Positions 1-7,980 of a stretch of DNA of 64,000 nucleotides are shown in pieces. The stretch is taken from NCBI GenBank assembly GCA_036509255.1, contig DATCFY010000044.1:50730-114729 (forward strand). The letters are read 5' to 3'. The stretch's first letter is position 1. Every line of letters begins with the position of its first letter. Under the pieces are notes generated by a model that saw nothing but the letters and a program-made list of their open reading frames with translations, was not told where the DNA came from and did not search any database. The position numbers were made by a program, and so were the translations under genes. Source of the DNA: RYN-230 sp036509255. GTDB lineage: Bacteria > Actinomycetota > Actinomycetes > Streptosporangiales > Streptosporangiaceae.

Positions 1-1
1 T

Positions 2-82
2 GAGCTGTTCTTGCGCGGCCAGATCGTGCCGCGCAAGAGGCCGCGTGGTCGCCCACGCAAGACCGAAGTGGCGGCGGCCTGA
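2..82 (+). CDS. whiB7: WhiB7/WblC transcriptional regulator, C-terminal fragment
   Basis: Only the last 26 codons are inside the window; the start lies upstream. The fragment ends with a glycine/arginine AT-hook, KRPRGRPRK, preceded by a GELF..G-type segment. That is how WhiB7 proteins end, after the iron-sulfur domain and the G[VI]WGG turn. WhiB7 is the Fe-S partner of the primary sigma factor that switches on intrinsic antibiotic resistance; its AT-hook binds AT-rich DNA just upstream of target -35 elements. The Fe-S cysteines are outside the window, so the call rests on the AT-hook tail and on the familiar neighbourhood (ABC1 kinase, ThiF-like protein, DUF2342 protease). Another AT-hook protein is possible but less likely. 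Confidence 0.8.
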   Translation, partial: ELFLRGQIVPRKRPRGRPRKTEVAAA

Positions 83-127
83 GTCGAGTCGTCGATCTGT
101 CAGTCAGCGAAGACGGGCGGTTGTGAA

Positions 128-316
128 ATGCACCCGATCAACTATCCAGCGGAAAGGCAACGAGAACTACTGACCCAGTCCCGCCGGGACGCCCAGGCGG
201 CACAGCTCCGCGCACTGCGCAGGGCCTCGCGCCGGGTGGACCGGGCATCCCGCAAGCTGGAGCGCGCCAAAGCCTCGGCGAGGCGGCTGCGCAGCGGGTT
301 AGGGCTGGTGCCCTGA
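128..316 (+). CDS. Small basic helical protein, unknown function
   Basis: This 62-residue ORF lies 45 bp behind whiB7 in the same direction. The product is very rich in Arg, Ala and Leu (repeated RRASRR / RKLERAK patterns) and should form one long amphipathic basic helix. It has no Cys, signal peptide or membrane segment. No good Shine-Dalgarno is visible before the ATG, but a strong hairpin terminator follows 48 bp after the stop. This fits a short whiB7-linked transcript ending there. I recognise no named family; similar short basic ORFs are common in actinobacteria. It could be non-coding. Confidence 0.5.
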   Translation: MHPINYPAERQRELLTQSRRDAQAAQLRALRRASRRVDRASRKLERAKASARRLRSGLGLVP

Positions 317-364
317 GCACGAGAAGCACACCGAGTAGCACGTGGTGAGTTTCTCCCGCGGGGG

Positions 365-396
365 CGTGGGGGCGGCCGGAACCGGCCGCCCCCACG
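365..396. terminator. Bidirectional hairpin terminator
   Basis: A perfect 15-bp inverted repeat (365-379 with 382-396, arms CGTGGGGGCGGCCGG and its complement) has only AA between the arms. It lies between the + strand small gene ending at 316 and the - strand ABC1 gene ending at 410, where a shared terminator for convergent units is expected. There is no U-tract, as is common for actinobacterial terminators. Confidence 0.75.
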
Positions 397-409
397 TGTG
401 GTTTGCGGG

Positions 410-1840
410 CTATTTGGGTGGCGGGGTGAGCGCCTCTTCAGCGCCCTCAGCGTTCCCGGCCTCCGGATCGTTCCCGGCCTCCGGATCGTTCCCGGTGGCA
501 TGGACATCTACGGCATCCAGCGGCGGGTCGCCTGCCCGCCGGTAGCCGGGTATCCAGCGGATCATCTCGGCCCGGAATGGCCCTTCGGATTCCAGCTGGC
601 ACAGCACCCCGATGCCCTCGGTGGACACCCGGTGGATGAGAACGTAGGACGGCGGCAGGTTGAGCCGCCGTCCGAGGTTCGAGGACCGCGGGTCGGTCAC
701 CCGCGCGGCCTCGCCACGCAGCCATTCGCGGCTGAACTTGAACGTGTCCACCCGGGACGGCTCGGCGAGCGGCGCCAGGAAGGCGTACAGGGCATCCAGG
801 TCCACGTGGATGCCCTCGCGCAGAAAACCCTGTTCACGGAGCTCGTCCTCAGCCTCGCGGATGCTGCCGTCACCGTGAATGATCCGCAGCAGCTTGCCGA
901 TGAACGGCGGCAGGCCGTCGGGCAGCCGGTCCACGGCCCCGAAGTCCAGCACGCCGAGTCGGCCGTCGGCGAGCATCCGGAAATTGCCCGGGTGCGGGTC
1001 GGCGTGCAGCAGCCCGGCGCGGGACGGGCCGGAGAACAGGAACCGGGTGAACAGGATCCCGGTCCGGTTCCGCTCCTCCTGCGACCCGGAGTCGATGATC
1101 CGGGCCAGCGGCGTGCCGTCCATCCACTCGGTGATGAGCACGTGGTCGGTGGCCTGGACCACCGGGGGGACGTAGATATCCGGGTCACCGGCGTAGGCGT
1201 CGGCGAAGGCCTGCTGGGACGTCGCTTCCAGCTGGTAGTCGATCTCCTCGGCGACCCGGGCCCGCAACTCGTCCAGCAGCGGCTTGACCTCCAGCCCGGG
1301 CATGATGATCCCGAACAGCCGGGCGACCCGGCTGAGCTGGTTGAAGTCGCTGAGCAGGGCCCGCCCGGCCCCGGGGTACTGGATCTTGACGGCGACCTGG
1401 CGGCCGTCCTTCCAGACCGCGCGGTGCACCTGGCCGATGGACGCCGCCGCCCGGGGGGTGTCGTCGAACTCCGCGAACTCGTCCCGCCAGGACGGGCCGA
1501 GATCCCCGGCGAGGACCTGGTGCACCGTCCGCGCCGGCAGCGGCGGGGCGGACTCCTGCAGCTTGGTCAGCGTGGCCCGGTACGGGCCGGCGATCTCCGG
1601 GGGCAGGGCCGCCTCGAAAATGGACAACGCCTGGCCGAGCTTCATGGCTCCGCCCTTGAGCTCGCCCAGGACGCGGAAGATCTGCTCGGCCGTGCGCTGC
1701 TGGATCTCGGCAGCGACGATCTCGGCAGGCCGGCCACCGAGCCGCTTGCCCAGCCCGAGCGCGGTCCGGCCGGCCAGGCCGGCGGGGAGGGTGGCCAGTT
1801 TCGCGGTCCGGGTCACGGCACGTCGAGGGAGATCGTTCAC
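410..1840 (-). CDS. ABC1/UbiB-family atypical protein kinase
   Basis: This 476-residue protein belongs to the ABC1 (AarF/UbiB/COQ8) family of protein-kinase-like ATPases. The visible hallmarks are KLGQ (67-70, the KxGQ motif unique to the family), the Ala-rich loop AAAS (131-134) in place of a Gly-rich loop, VKIQ with the ATP lysine (about 152), the catalytic-loop HADPHPGNF (279-287) and LDFG (298-301) as the metal-binding DFG. The C-terminus after about 445 is an acidic tail with a repeated GNDPEA unit. Relatives act in quinone biosynthesis or lipid homeostasis; the actinobacterial member next to whiB7 has no firmly assigned substrate. It lies 13 bp downstream of the ThiF-like gene, so the two are almost certainly co-transcribed. 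Confidence 0.88.
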   Translation of the reverse strand: MNDLPRRAVTRTAKLATLPAGLAGRTALGLGKRLGGRPAEIVAAEIQQRTAEQIFRVLGELKGGAMKLGQALSIFEAALPPEIAGPYRATLTKLQESAPPLPARTVHQVLAGDLGPSWRDEFAEFDDTPRAAASIGQVHRAVWKDGRQVAVKIQYPGAGRALLSDFNQLSRVARLFGIIMPGLEVKPLLDELRARVAEEIDYQLEATSQQAFADAYAGDPDIYVPPVVQATDHVLITEWMDGTPLARIIDSGSQEERNRTGILFTRFLFSGPSRAGLLHADPHPGNFRMLADGRLGVLDFGAVDRLPDGLPPFIGKLLRIIHGDGSIREAEDELREQGFLREGIHVDLDALYAFLAPLAEPSRVDTFKFSREWLRGEAARVTDPRSSNLGRRLNLPPSYVLIHRVSTEGIGVLCQLESEGPFRAEMIRWIPGYRRAGDPPLDAVDVHATGNDPEAGNDPEAGNAEGAEEALTPPPK

Positions 1841-1853
1841 CCTTCCATTCTCG

Positions 1854-2960
1854 TCAGGATGCCGAGCGACTGCTACAGCGGCACTGCGGATGCGGCACCC
1901 AGCTGTGCCGGCGCCACTGCCAGTCAGGCAGCACGAGCTCCAGTGTGCCGTTGATCACGGCGGGGGCCGGGGCAGCCCGGTCGAGGAAGACCAGCGCTTG
2001 CGCGGTGGCCTGGGCCGCCACCGCAGCCGCCAGCACGGCCGCGCAGGCGGCGGGCCGCGGGGCCCGCCCGTAGGCCTGGGCGAGGATGAGCGGCCAGGCC
2101 GGATCACGGTCGGTCCGGGCCATGTTCACGCAGCTCAGGCAGGCTGTCCGGCCTGGGACGACTAGGGGTCCGACCATGCCGATCGCTTCCGAGGCGGCCA
2201 TGGTCAGGTGCGGGACGTTCGCGGCCACCAGCATGCCCGGTAACTCCGGCGGGTAGCCGTCGGCGAGTACGGCCAGGTGCGGCAGCCGCTGTGCTGCGGC
2301 CGCGTTCCGGCGGCCTCCCGCCGCGTTCCGCTGCCCGCGTGGTGACCCGCCAGCGTCTGGGGGGCCGAGCCGGACCCGGCCCGCGGGCGGCCAGGGGAGC
2401 AGCGGGGTTCCGGCGGATGGGTCGGCGGCGGATGGGCCGGCGGCGGATGGGCCGGCCGAGGAACGCTCACCCCCGGGAGCCGGAGCCGTCACGCCGGTGC
2501 AGCTGACCCGGCCAACGCCGGACGCGGCCAGCAGGCTGGCCAGGCTGGCGGCCACCGGGCCGGTCCCGTGCACCCGCACGCTGGCGGCCTGCCTGCGGGC
2601 CAGCACCAGCGCGCCCCCGTCGGAGTAGCCGTGGGCCAGGGACGCCGTGGCCAGTTCCCCGGCCAGCCGGTCCCGCGGCCCGTCCGGCAGAGCCCGCCAC
2701 GTGGCGGCCGGGAAGTCCTGGAGCGCCCCCGCCGCGGCTAACAGGCCGATGACCCGCTCAGCCGCCAGCCGGCCGATCCCCTGGGCGTGCGCGGTGGCCA
2801 GCACCTGCCCGAGGTCCCGGCTCCCGTCCAGCAAGTTGATCAGCGGCTCCGCGCCGCGCATCCCCCGCAGCGCGACGGCCCGCCGCGGGTCGATTCCAAA
2901 CTGCAGGGTGTCCGGGTCACGCCAGACCATCAGGAGTCCTGCCTTGATCGCCGGCCTCAT
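1854..2960 (-). CDS. ThiF/TOMM-precursor-binding-like protein
   Basis: I choose the start MRPAIKAG at 2960; the reading frame stays open to 3089 but the extra 43 residues look non-coding. The 368-residue product has an N-terminal winged-helix/RRE-like part (DPDTLQFGIDPRRAV, LLDGSRDLGQVL). A degenerate E1-like Rossmann part follows (VHGTGPVAASLASLLAASGVG), then a C-terminal CLSCVN and a final CRC. CxxC plus CxC is the zinc knuckle of E1/ThiF and of the cyclodehydratase-associated ocin-ThiF-like family. No precursor peptide or YcaO partner is visible, so a peptide-modification role is unsupported here. The middle (about 195-250) is Pro/Ser/Ala-rich linker. It is first in an operon with the ABC1 kinase. 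Confidence 0.65.
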   Translation of the reverse strand: MRPAIKAGLLMVWRDPDTLQFGIDPRRAVALRGMRGAEPLINLLDGSRDLGQVLATAHAQGIGRLAAERVIGLLAAAGALQDFPAATWRALPDGPRDRLAGELATASLAHGYSDGGALVLARRQAASVRVHGTGPVAASLASLLAASGVGRVSCTGVTAPAPGGERSSAGPSAAGPSAADPSAGTPLLPWPPAGRVRLGPPDAGGSPRGQRNAAGGRRNAAAAQRLPHLAVLADGYPPELPGMLVAANVPHLTMAASEAIGMVGPLVVPGRTACLSCVNMARTDRDPAWPLILAQAYGRAPRPAACAAVLAAAVAAQATAQALVFLDRAAPAPAVINGTLELVLPDWQWRRHSWVPHPQCRCSSRSAS

Positions 2961-3414
2961 GCCCCGAGCCTGCCACGGCGGACCGACATTCCCGGGCGCC
3001 GCACTGGCTGGCTGATGAGCTCCACGTGGGCTGCGGCGCTGCCGGCGATGCCGGAATGCGGTCCCCCGGGTACGGCAGTGGACAGGCACAAATTGACCAG
3101 GCGCCGTGAATCAGGCGCCACTTAGCCAGGCACTGCTGCGGCTCCCCGGCGGGTCGTGCGCCCCCCTTCCCCGGGAGTGACGTCGGCCCGCCACCCGGGG
3201 GACCCGTGCCGGCGACATTAAGCGGGGGCGGGCCGTCTCGTCAAAGCCGCCTGTGGACAGGCCTGTGGATTTCCTGGGGACGCTGCGGAGCGCCGCTGTG
3301 GATATAGCGGGGGAGGGCGGTGAATTCCCGGACCATTAGCGGTCCAGGACGCTTCCGAACAGCCAAGTCTTCGTGCACCGCCTGTGGACAGCGGACTTTC
3401 TGGCTGCCTCCCGG
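2961..3414. other. Intergenic region with four DnaA-box-like 9-mers
   Basis: No convincing gene lies between the ThiF-like start and the metalloprotease stop. The region holds four TGTGGA-cored 9-mers in one orientation: TGTGGACAG (3252-3260), TGTGGATTT (3264-3272), TGTGGATAT (3297-3305) and TGTGGACAG (3383-3391). Their complements CTGTCCACA, AAATCCACA and ATATCCACA differ by one or two bases from the actinobacterial DnaA box TTGTCCACA / TTATCCACA. There is no AT-rich unwinding region and no dnaA or dnaN, so this is not an origin; it may titrate DnaA or regulate. Whether DnaA binds is inference. Confidence 0.45.
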
Positions 3415-4944
3415 CTACGGTGCCGGCGGGGTGCTGCTGCCCGGCCCTGGCTGCCCGGGACCGTTGTCCGGCCCGTCGTCCGGCCCGTCGTCTGGCTTGT
3501 CCCCGGGCTTGTCCTGGGGCTTGTCCTCGGACCCGGCCCCGGGCGCCTCAGCGAGTTCCTCGTCCAGCGTCGACAGTTCCTGGTCCAGCGCGGACATGTC
3601 CAGCGCGGGCCGCCCGGCCACGAACCCTTCCGGGTCGTCGAAGTCCTCGGCCGTAGGCATCAGATCCGGGTGGGCCCACAGCGCGTCCCGGTCCCCGGAC
3701 CCACGGACGTCCGTGAGCCGCCGCCAGATCTCGGCCGCCTCGCGCAGCCGCCGCGGCCGCAACTCCAGCCCGACCAGCGTGGCGAACGTGCGTTCCGCGG
3801 GGCCGCCGGTGGCCCGCCGCCGCCGGATGGCCTCGGCCAGCGCGCCCGCCTGGGGCAGCCGGTCCGCGGCCGCGTCCTCGACCACGGTGGCGACCCAGCC
3901 CTCGACCAGGGCGAGCAGGGTCTCCAGCCGGGCCAGGGCCGCCTTCTGCTGCGGTGTGTCCTCGGGCTGGAACATGCTGGCGTCGGACAGCGCCTCACGC
4001 AGCGCTTCCGGGTTGGACGGGTCGATCTGCGGCATGGCGTCGCGCAGCGCCGACGCGTCCACGGTGATGCCCCGGGCGTAGTCCTCGACTGCGGCCAGCA
4101 GCCGCGATCGCAGCCACGGCACGTGCGCGAACAGCCGGTGGTGGGCCGCCTCGCGCAGCGCGAGGAAGATCCGGATCTCCTCCGCGCTGGTGGACAGGCC
4201 CTGGCCGAAGTCCGCCACCCCGGCGGGCAGCAGCGCCGCCACGCCCTCCGGGCCCAGCGGGAGACCCACGTCGGTCGAGCTGACCACCTCGCGGGCCAGC
4301 CCGCCGACCGCGGCCCCGGTCTGGCCGCCGACCATCATCCCGCCGATGCGCTTCATCATGGCGCCCAGGCCGCCGCCCAGCCCGGCCATGCCGCCCAGCC
4401 CGCCGGTGACCGCCTGCAGCGCGGAACTCAGCTCGGGGGGCATCTCGCCGGCCAGATCCTCCGGGTTGCCGCTGATCATCCCGCCCAGCGCGTCCACGGC
4501 CTTCTCGGCGATCGGGTCGCACAGCGAGGACCACACGGGCAGCGTGGCCTCGACCCACTCGGACCGGCTCCAGGCCTGCGCGGTGCGGACCCCGCTGGGG
4601 AACGAGGTCGCCTCGTTCAGCCACAAGTCCGCGAGCTGGATGGCTTCCACGATCTTCTTGCGGTCGGCGTCCAGCACGCTCGGGTCGCCCTCGGCCGCAA
4701 CTGTCTGCCGGGCGACGTTCTTGGCCAGGTCCCAGTTGACCGGGCCGCCCTGCCACGCCATCAGGTCGGCGAACTGGCGCAGGGCATCGGCGAACTGCTG
4801 CGGGTCGCCAAGCGGACCGAGCGGGTTACCGCCCGGATTGTCCCCGGAGCCGCCCCCGGATCCACCGGATCCGCCGGAGCCACCCGGGCCGCCAGAACTC
4901 CCGGAACCGCCGGGTCGACCAAAGCCGAAGGGAGGATCAGCCAT
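3415..4944 (-). CDS. DUF2342 / zinc-dependent metalloprotease family protein
   Basis: The product has 509 residues. It begins MADPPFGFG followed by a Gly/Ser linker (about 10-38), then a helical domain (FADALRQFADLMAWQGGPVNWDLAK). It also contains LADLWLNEATSFPSG and the family segment REAAHHRLFAHVPWLRSRL, whose histidines are the likely metal ligands. The last 60 residues are a low-complexity tail of repeated DKP / DDGPD units. This is the actinobacterial family annotated as 'coenzyme F420 biosynthesis associated' or zinc-dependent metalloprotease; proteolysis has not been shown as far as I know. No signal peptide is seen, so it is cytoplasmic. It diverges from the epimerase-like gene with 65 bp between the starts. 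Confidence 0.78.
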   Translation of the reverse strand: MADPPFGFGRPGGSGSSGGPGGSGGSGGSGGGSGDNPGGNPLGPLGDPQQFADALRQFADLMAWQGGPVNWDLAKNVARQTVAAEGDPSVLDADRKKIVEAIQLADLWLNEATSFPSGVRTAQAWSRSEWVEATLPVWSSLCDPIAEKAVDALGGMISGNPEDLAGEMPPELSSALQAVTGGLGGMAGLGGGLGAMMKRIGGMMVGGQTGAAVGGLAREVVSSTDVGLPLGPEGVAALLPAGVADFGQGLSTSAEEIRIFLALREAAHHRLFAHVPWLRSRLLAAVEDYARGITVDASALRDAMPQIDPSNPEALREALSDASMFQPEDTPQQKAALARLETLLALVEGWVATVVEDAAADRLPQAGALAEAIRRRRATGGPAERTFATLVGLELRPRRLREAAEIWRRLTDVRGSGDRDALWAHPDLMPTAEDFDDPEGFVAGRPALDMSALDQELSTLDEELAEAPGAGSEDKPQDKPGDKPDDGPDDGPDNGPGQPGPGSSTPPAP

Positions 4945-5009
4945 CTCCGCGACCTCTCAGGCAGGATGGAAGGGTCACAACCGCCACGTTATCTCGGGAG
5001 CACCACACG

Positions 5010-6110
5010 TTGAGCACCGCACGGGCCCAAGTTCGCCGCGAGCGCACTGATCAGGAGCCACGCCCCGTCGTGGCCATCACCGGCGCGGCGCGCGGCCTGG
5101 GGCACGCCCTGGCCCTGCGCCTCGCGGCCTCGTCCGCGGTCCGCCGGGTCATCGCGATCGATGATCACCGCGGTGATGTGGTCGGCGTGACGTGGCGGCT
5201 GGCCGACGTCCGCGACCCCACCCTGGCCGGCCGGCTGCGCGGGGTTGACGTGCTGGTGCACACCGACATTGACATGGCGGCCGACACCGACCACCGGGCG
5301 CGCCGGGCCTTCAATGTGCGCGCCGCCCAGACCGTGCTGACCTCGGCGGCCGCCGGCCGGGTCGGCCGGGTGATCCTGGTGACCAGCGCCATGGTCTACG
5401 GGGCCGCCCCGGACAACCCGGTGCCGCTGCCGGAGGACGCGCCGCTGGGCGTGGACCATGACGGCAGCGTGGCCGGTGACCTGCTCGAGATCGAGCACCT
5501 GGCCCAGCGGTCGCCGCGATCCCACCCGGGCATGGCCATCACTGTGGTCCGCCCGGCGGCGCTGGTTGGCGAGGGGGTGGACACCCTCGTCACCCGGCAT
5601 TTCGAGTCCCCCCGGCTGCTCACCGTGAAGGGCTGCGCGCCGCGCTGGCAGTTCTGCCACATCGAGGACCTGGTGTCCGCGCTGGAGCTGGCGGTGACCG
5701 GGAAGATCGCCGGGTCCTTCGCGGTGGGCTGCGACGGCTGGCTGGAGGAAGAAGAGGTTGAGGAGCTCAGCGGTTTGCGCCGGATCGAGTTGCCCGCCGG
5801 GCTGACGTTCGGCACGGCGCAGCGGCTGCACCGGCTGGGCATCACCCCTGCCCCGGTCGCCGACCTGCGCTACATGGTCTACCCGTGGGTGGTCGAGTGC
5901 CAGGCGCTGCGCGAGGCAGGCTGGCGGCCCGCCTACGACAACGCGGCGGCCCTCGTCGACCTGCTGAAGCAGCGGGCCGGGCACCACGCCGTGGCCGGGC
6001 GCCGGCTGGCCCGCAAGGAGGCGACGATCACCGCGGCCGGGGCGACCGTGGCCGTGATCGGGACCGCGGCCATCGTCCGGGTGGCCCGCCGCCGCAAGCG
6101 CAGCACCTGA
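5010..6110 (+). CDS. NAD-dependent epimerase/dehydratase-like (extended SDR) protein
   Basis: The start is a TTG (5010), with MSTARAQVRRE before the Rossmann fold. The dinucleotide-binding motif reads ITGAARGLGHALALRL (TGxxxxLG type). An acidic residue follows strand 2 (AIDDHRG) and DVRDP gives the usual D-x-R contact. The active-site Tyr sits in TSAMVYG without a clear YxxxK lysine, so catalysis is doubtful. After about 330 a hydrophobic helix (ATVAVIGTAAIVRVA) followed by RRRKRS looks like a C-terminal membrane anchor. The substrate is unknown. The acidic stretch LEEEEVEEL is unusual. The gene is monocistronic, or the first of a loose + strand run into moaE. Confidence 0.75.
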   Translation: MSTARAQVRRERTDQEPRPVVAITGAARGLGHALALRLAASSAVRRVIAIDDHRGDVVGVTWRLADVRDPTLAGRLRGVDVLVHTDIDMAADTDHRARRAFNVRAAQTVLTSAAAGRVGRVILVTSAMVYGAAPDNPVPLPEDAPLGVDHDGSVAGDLLEIEHLAQRSPRSHPGMAITVVRPAALVGEGVDTLVTRHFESPRLLTVKGCAPRWQFCHIEDLVSALELAVTGKIAGSFAVGCDGWLEEEEVEELSGLRRIELPAGLTFGTAQRLHRLGITPAPVADLRYMVYPWVVECQALREAGWRPAYDNAAALVDLLKQRAGHHAVAGRRLARKEATITAAGATVAVIGTAAIVRVARRRKRST

Positions 6111-6198
6111 GGCAGCGCGGCTGCGGGCCGGCTTCACCGCGCCTTTTTCCGCAACGAAAACCTCAACGCCCCTGGTCCAGCCGTCCAGGTTCAGGCGC

Positions 6199-6204
6199 TA
6201 CCTT
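6199..6204 (+). promoter_or_regulatory. Probable leaderless promoter (-10) of moaE
   Basis: TACCTT matches the actinobacterial -10 (TAnnnT), and only six bases separate it from the GTG start at 6211. Transcription would then begin at or next to the start codon. There is no Shine-Dalgarno before this GTG, in agreement with leaderless initiation. No good -35 is seen. Confidence 0.55.
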
Positions 6205-6210
6205 GGCTGC

Positions 6211-6633
6211 GTGACAGTGATCCGGCTCGCCGAAGTGCGCGACACGCCCCTGTCCGTGGACGAGGTGCACGACGCCGTGGCCGACCCCTCGGCGGGTGGT
6301 ATCGCCCTGTTCACCGGCACGGTACGGAACCACGATCATGACCGTGACGTGCTCCACCTGTCCTACAGTGCGCACCCGTCGGCCGCGGCCGAGCTGCGCC
6401 GGGTATGCGAGAAGGTCGCCGCGGAGTTCGGGGCCACCGCGATCGCGGCCGTCCACCGGGTGGGCGACCTGGACGTCGGCGATCTGGCCGTCGTGGTGGC
6501 CGTCTCGTGCCCGCACCGCGCTGAGGCCTTCACTGCCTGCCGTGCCCTGATTGACCAGCTCAAGGAGAGCGTGCCGGTCTGGAAGCACCAGGTATTCGGC
6601 GACGGCGAGAGTGAATGGGTGAACAGTGCGTAG
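6211..6633 (+). CDS. moaE: Molybdopterin synthase catalytic subunit MoaE
   Basis: The 140-residue product matches MoaE in length and motifs: GGIALFTGTVRNH near the N-terminus, the LSYSAHPSAA segment (family LEYEAYxxMA), HRVGDLDVGDLAVVVAVS, HRAEAFTACRALIDQLKESVPVWKHQVF with the catalytic-region lysines, and a C-terminal EWV. MoaE with MoaD inserts two sulfurs into cyclic pyranopterin monophosphate to make molybdopterin. No moaD or other moa gene is in the window, so it must work with partners elsewhere. It is followed after about 100 bp by the YlbL protease. Confidence 0.9.
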   Translation: MTVIRLAEVRDTPLSVDEVHDAVADPSAGGIALFTGTVRNHDHDRDVLHLSYSAHPSAAAELRRVCEKVAAEFGATAIAAVHRVGDLDVGDLAVVVAVSCPHRAEAFTACRALIDQLKESVPVWKHQVFGDGESEWVNSA

Positions 6634-6729
6634 TCTTCACCCCGTGGCCGACCACACCCTGCCCTGTCCGCCTGTGCCTTGTCCGCCAGCGCTCTGTCCG
6701 ATCGAGCCGGGCCTGCCCCAGGAGGCCGC

Positions 6730-7761
6730 GTGTCCCGGCGCACGATAACGCTCGCTGTGGCCGGGATCGGCGTGGTTGTGGCGGCCCTCATCGCGGCCCT
6801 GGTGCCCGTGCCGTACGTGATCCTCTCGCCCGGCCCGACGCTGAACACCCTGGGCAGGATCCCGAGCGGCCCGCTGATCACGATCCCCGGGCACCGCACG
6901 TACCCGACCTCCGGGCACCTCAACCTGGTCACGGTCTCGTTCCTGGGCGGCCCGGGGAACGGGTTCAACGTGTTCACCGCGATCCGTGCCTGGCTCACCC
7001 CGCACACCGCGGTCGTGCCTGAGCAGGAGCTGTTCCCGACGGGACAGTCGGAGCAGCAGGTCGTCCAGCAGGACACCGAGCAGATGGTCAATTCGCAGCA
7101 GACGGCGCAGGCCGCGGCCCTGTGCACGCTGGGGATCCACTTCACGACCGTGAACAAGGTCACGCAGACGGAGAAAGGGCTGCCGGCGGCGGGTGTCCTG
7201 CACGCTGGGGACGTCATCGCCGCGGTGGATGGCACGCCGGTCAGCTGCTCGCAGGACACTGGCACGCTGATCCGCGCGCACTCCCCGGGGTCGGTGGTCA
7301 CCCTCACGATCGTCCGCCAGGGCAAGCTCCAGCGTGTCCGCCTGAAGACCGCGAATGTCGCGGGGCACGCCGTGATCGGGGTGTTCGTGGCCGAGAGCTT
7401 CGTCTTCCCGTTCAAGGTGAATATCAAGGTCGGTGACATCGGTGGTCCCAGTGCCGGGATGATGTTCGCGCTCGGCATCGTGGACAAGCTGACCCCTGGC
7501 AGCCTGACTGGTGGCCGGTTTGTCGCGGGCACCGGGGAGATCTCGGCCGACGGCGCGGTATCCGCGATCGGCGGTATCCAGCAGAAGATGGCGGGCGCCC
7601 GCGCGGCCGGTGCGACGATCTTCCTGACCCCGGCGGCCAACTGCTCTGATACCACCGGAGCGGTGCCGGCCGGCCTGCGCCTGGTCAAGGTGGCCACGCT
7701 GCGCCAGGCCATGAATGACCTCAGCGCCCTCAAGGCCGGCCGGAGCGTGCCCGGCTGCTGA
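6730..7761 (+). CDS. PDZ and Lon-like (S16) domain membrane protease, YlbL family
   Basis: The GTG at 6730 has AGGAGG just upstream, so I prefer it to the longer frame from 6679. The product (343 aa) has one N-terminal membrane helix (ITLAVAGIGVVVAALIAAL), a PDZ domain (GLPAAGVLHAGDVIAAVDG) and a C-terminal Lon-type protease domain. Catalytic Ser241 lies in GGPSAGMMF and Lys286 in IQQKMAGA, the S16 Ser-Lys dyad. The PDZ and protease domains face outward. Relatives such as Bacillus YlbL act in membrane protein quality control or after DNA damage; the substrate here is unknown. Two cysteines in the extracytoplasmic part (SCSQDT and the C-terminal NCSDT) could form a disulfide. Confidence 0.88.
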   Translation: MSRRTITLAVAGIGVVVAALIAALVPVPYVILSPGPTLNTLGRIPSGPLITIPGHRTYPTSGHLNLVTVSFLGGPGNGFNVFTAIRAWLTPHTAVVPEQELFPTGQSEQQVVQQDTEQMVNSQQTAQAAALCTLGIHFTTVNKVTQTEKGLPAAGVLHAGDVIAAVDGTPVSCSQDTGTLIRAHSPGSVVTLTIVRQGKLQRVRLKTANVAGHAVIGVFVAESFVFPFKVNIKVGDIGGPSAGMMFALGIVDKLTPGSLTGGRFVAGTGEISADGAVSAIGGIQQKMAGARAAGATIFLTPAANCSDTTGAVPAGLRLVKVATLRQAMNDLSALKAGRSVPGC

Positions 7762-7980
7762 AGGCCCGGGTTCTGAAGGCCGGCTGACCGCTACCTGACC
7801 GTTACATGATCACCGCGCCGGCGCCGGTGACGCCCGGCCGCCCTGATCGGGGTACATTGGCGCCGCACGGCCCAGCATGCCTGGCCGGTTGAGGTCTGGC
7901 TGAGCAATGGTGTGCCGGTCATCCGAGTGGGGTAATGCGGCGTTAACGATGTGGCGCTAACCAGCGTGAGGGGGAGTGCG
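7762..7980 (+). promoter_or_regulatory. Leader region of the UPF0182 gene with a possible -10
   Basis: There is no gene here. TACATT at 7853-7858 fits the -10 consensus and would give a start near 7865, leaving about 115 nt of 5' leader. No convincing -35 is visible. A GAGGGGGA ribosome-binding site lies just before the GTG at 7981. Confidence 0.35.

Noticed and set aside
398..1954. 518-codon + strand ORF opposite the ABC1 gene, and many similar long antisense frames
   Set aside because: At about 72% GC, stops are rare in frames opposite real genes. These translations lack any domain signature, while the - strand product has full ABC1 motifs.
1854..2960. RiPP (TOMM) biosynthetic cluster
   Set aside because: The ThiF/TOMM-like gene has no YcaO, precursor peptide, dehydrogenase or transporter next to it, only a conserved housekeeping neighbourhood.
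3252..3391. Chromosomal origin
   Set aside because: There are only four degenerate boxes, no AT-rich unwinding element and no dnaA, dnaN or rpmH nearby.
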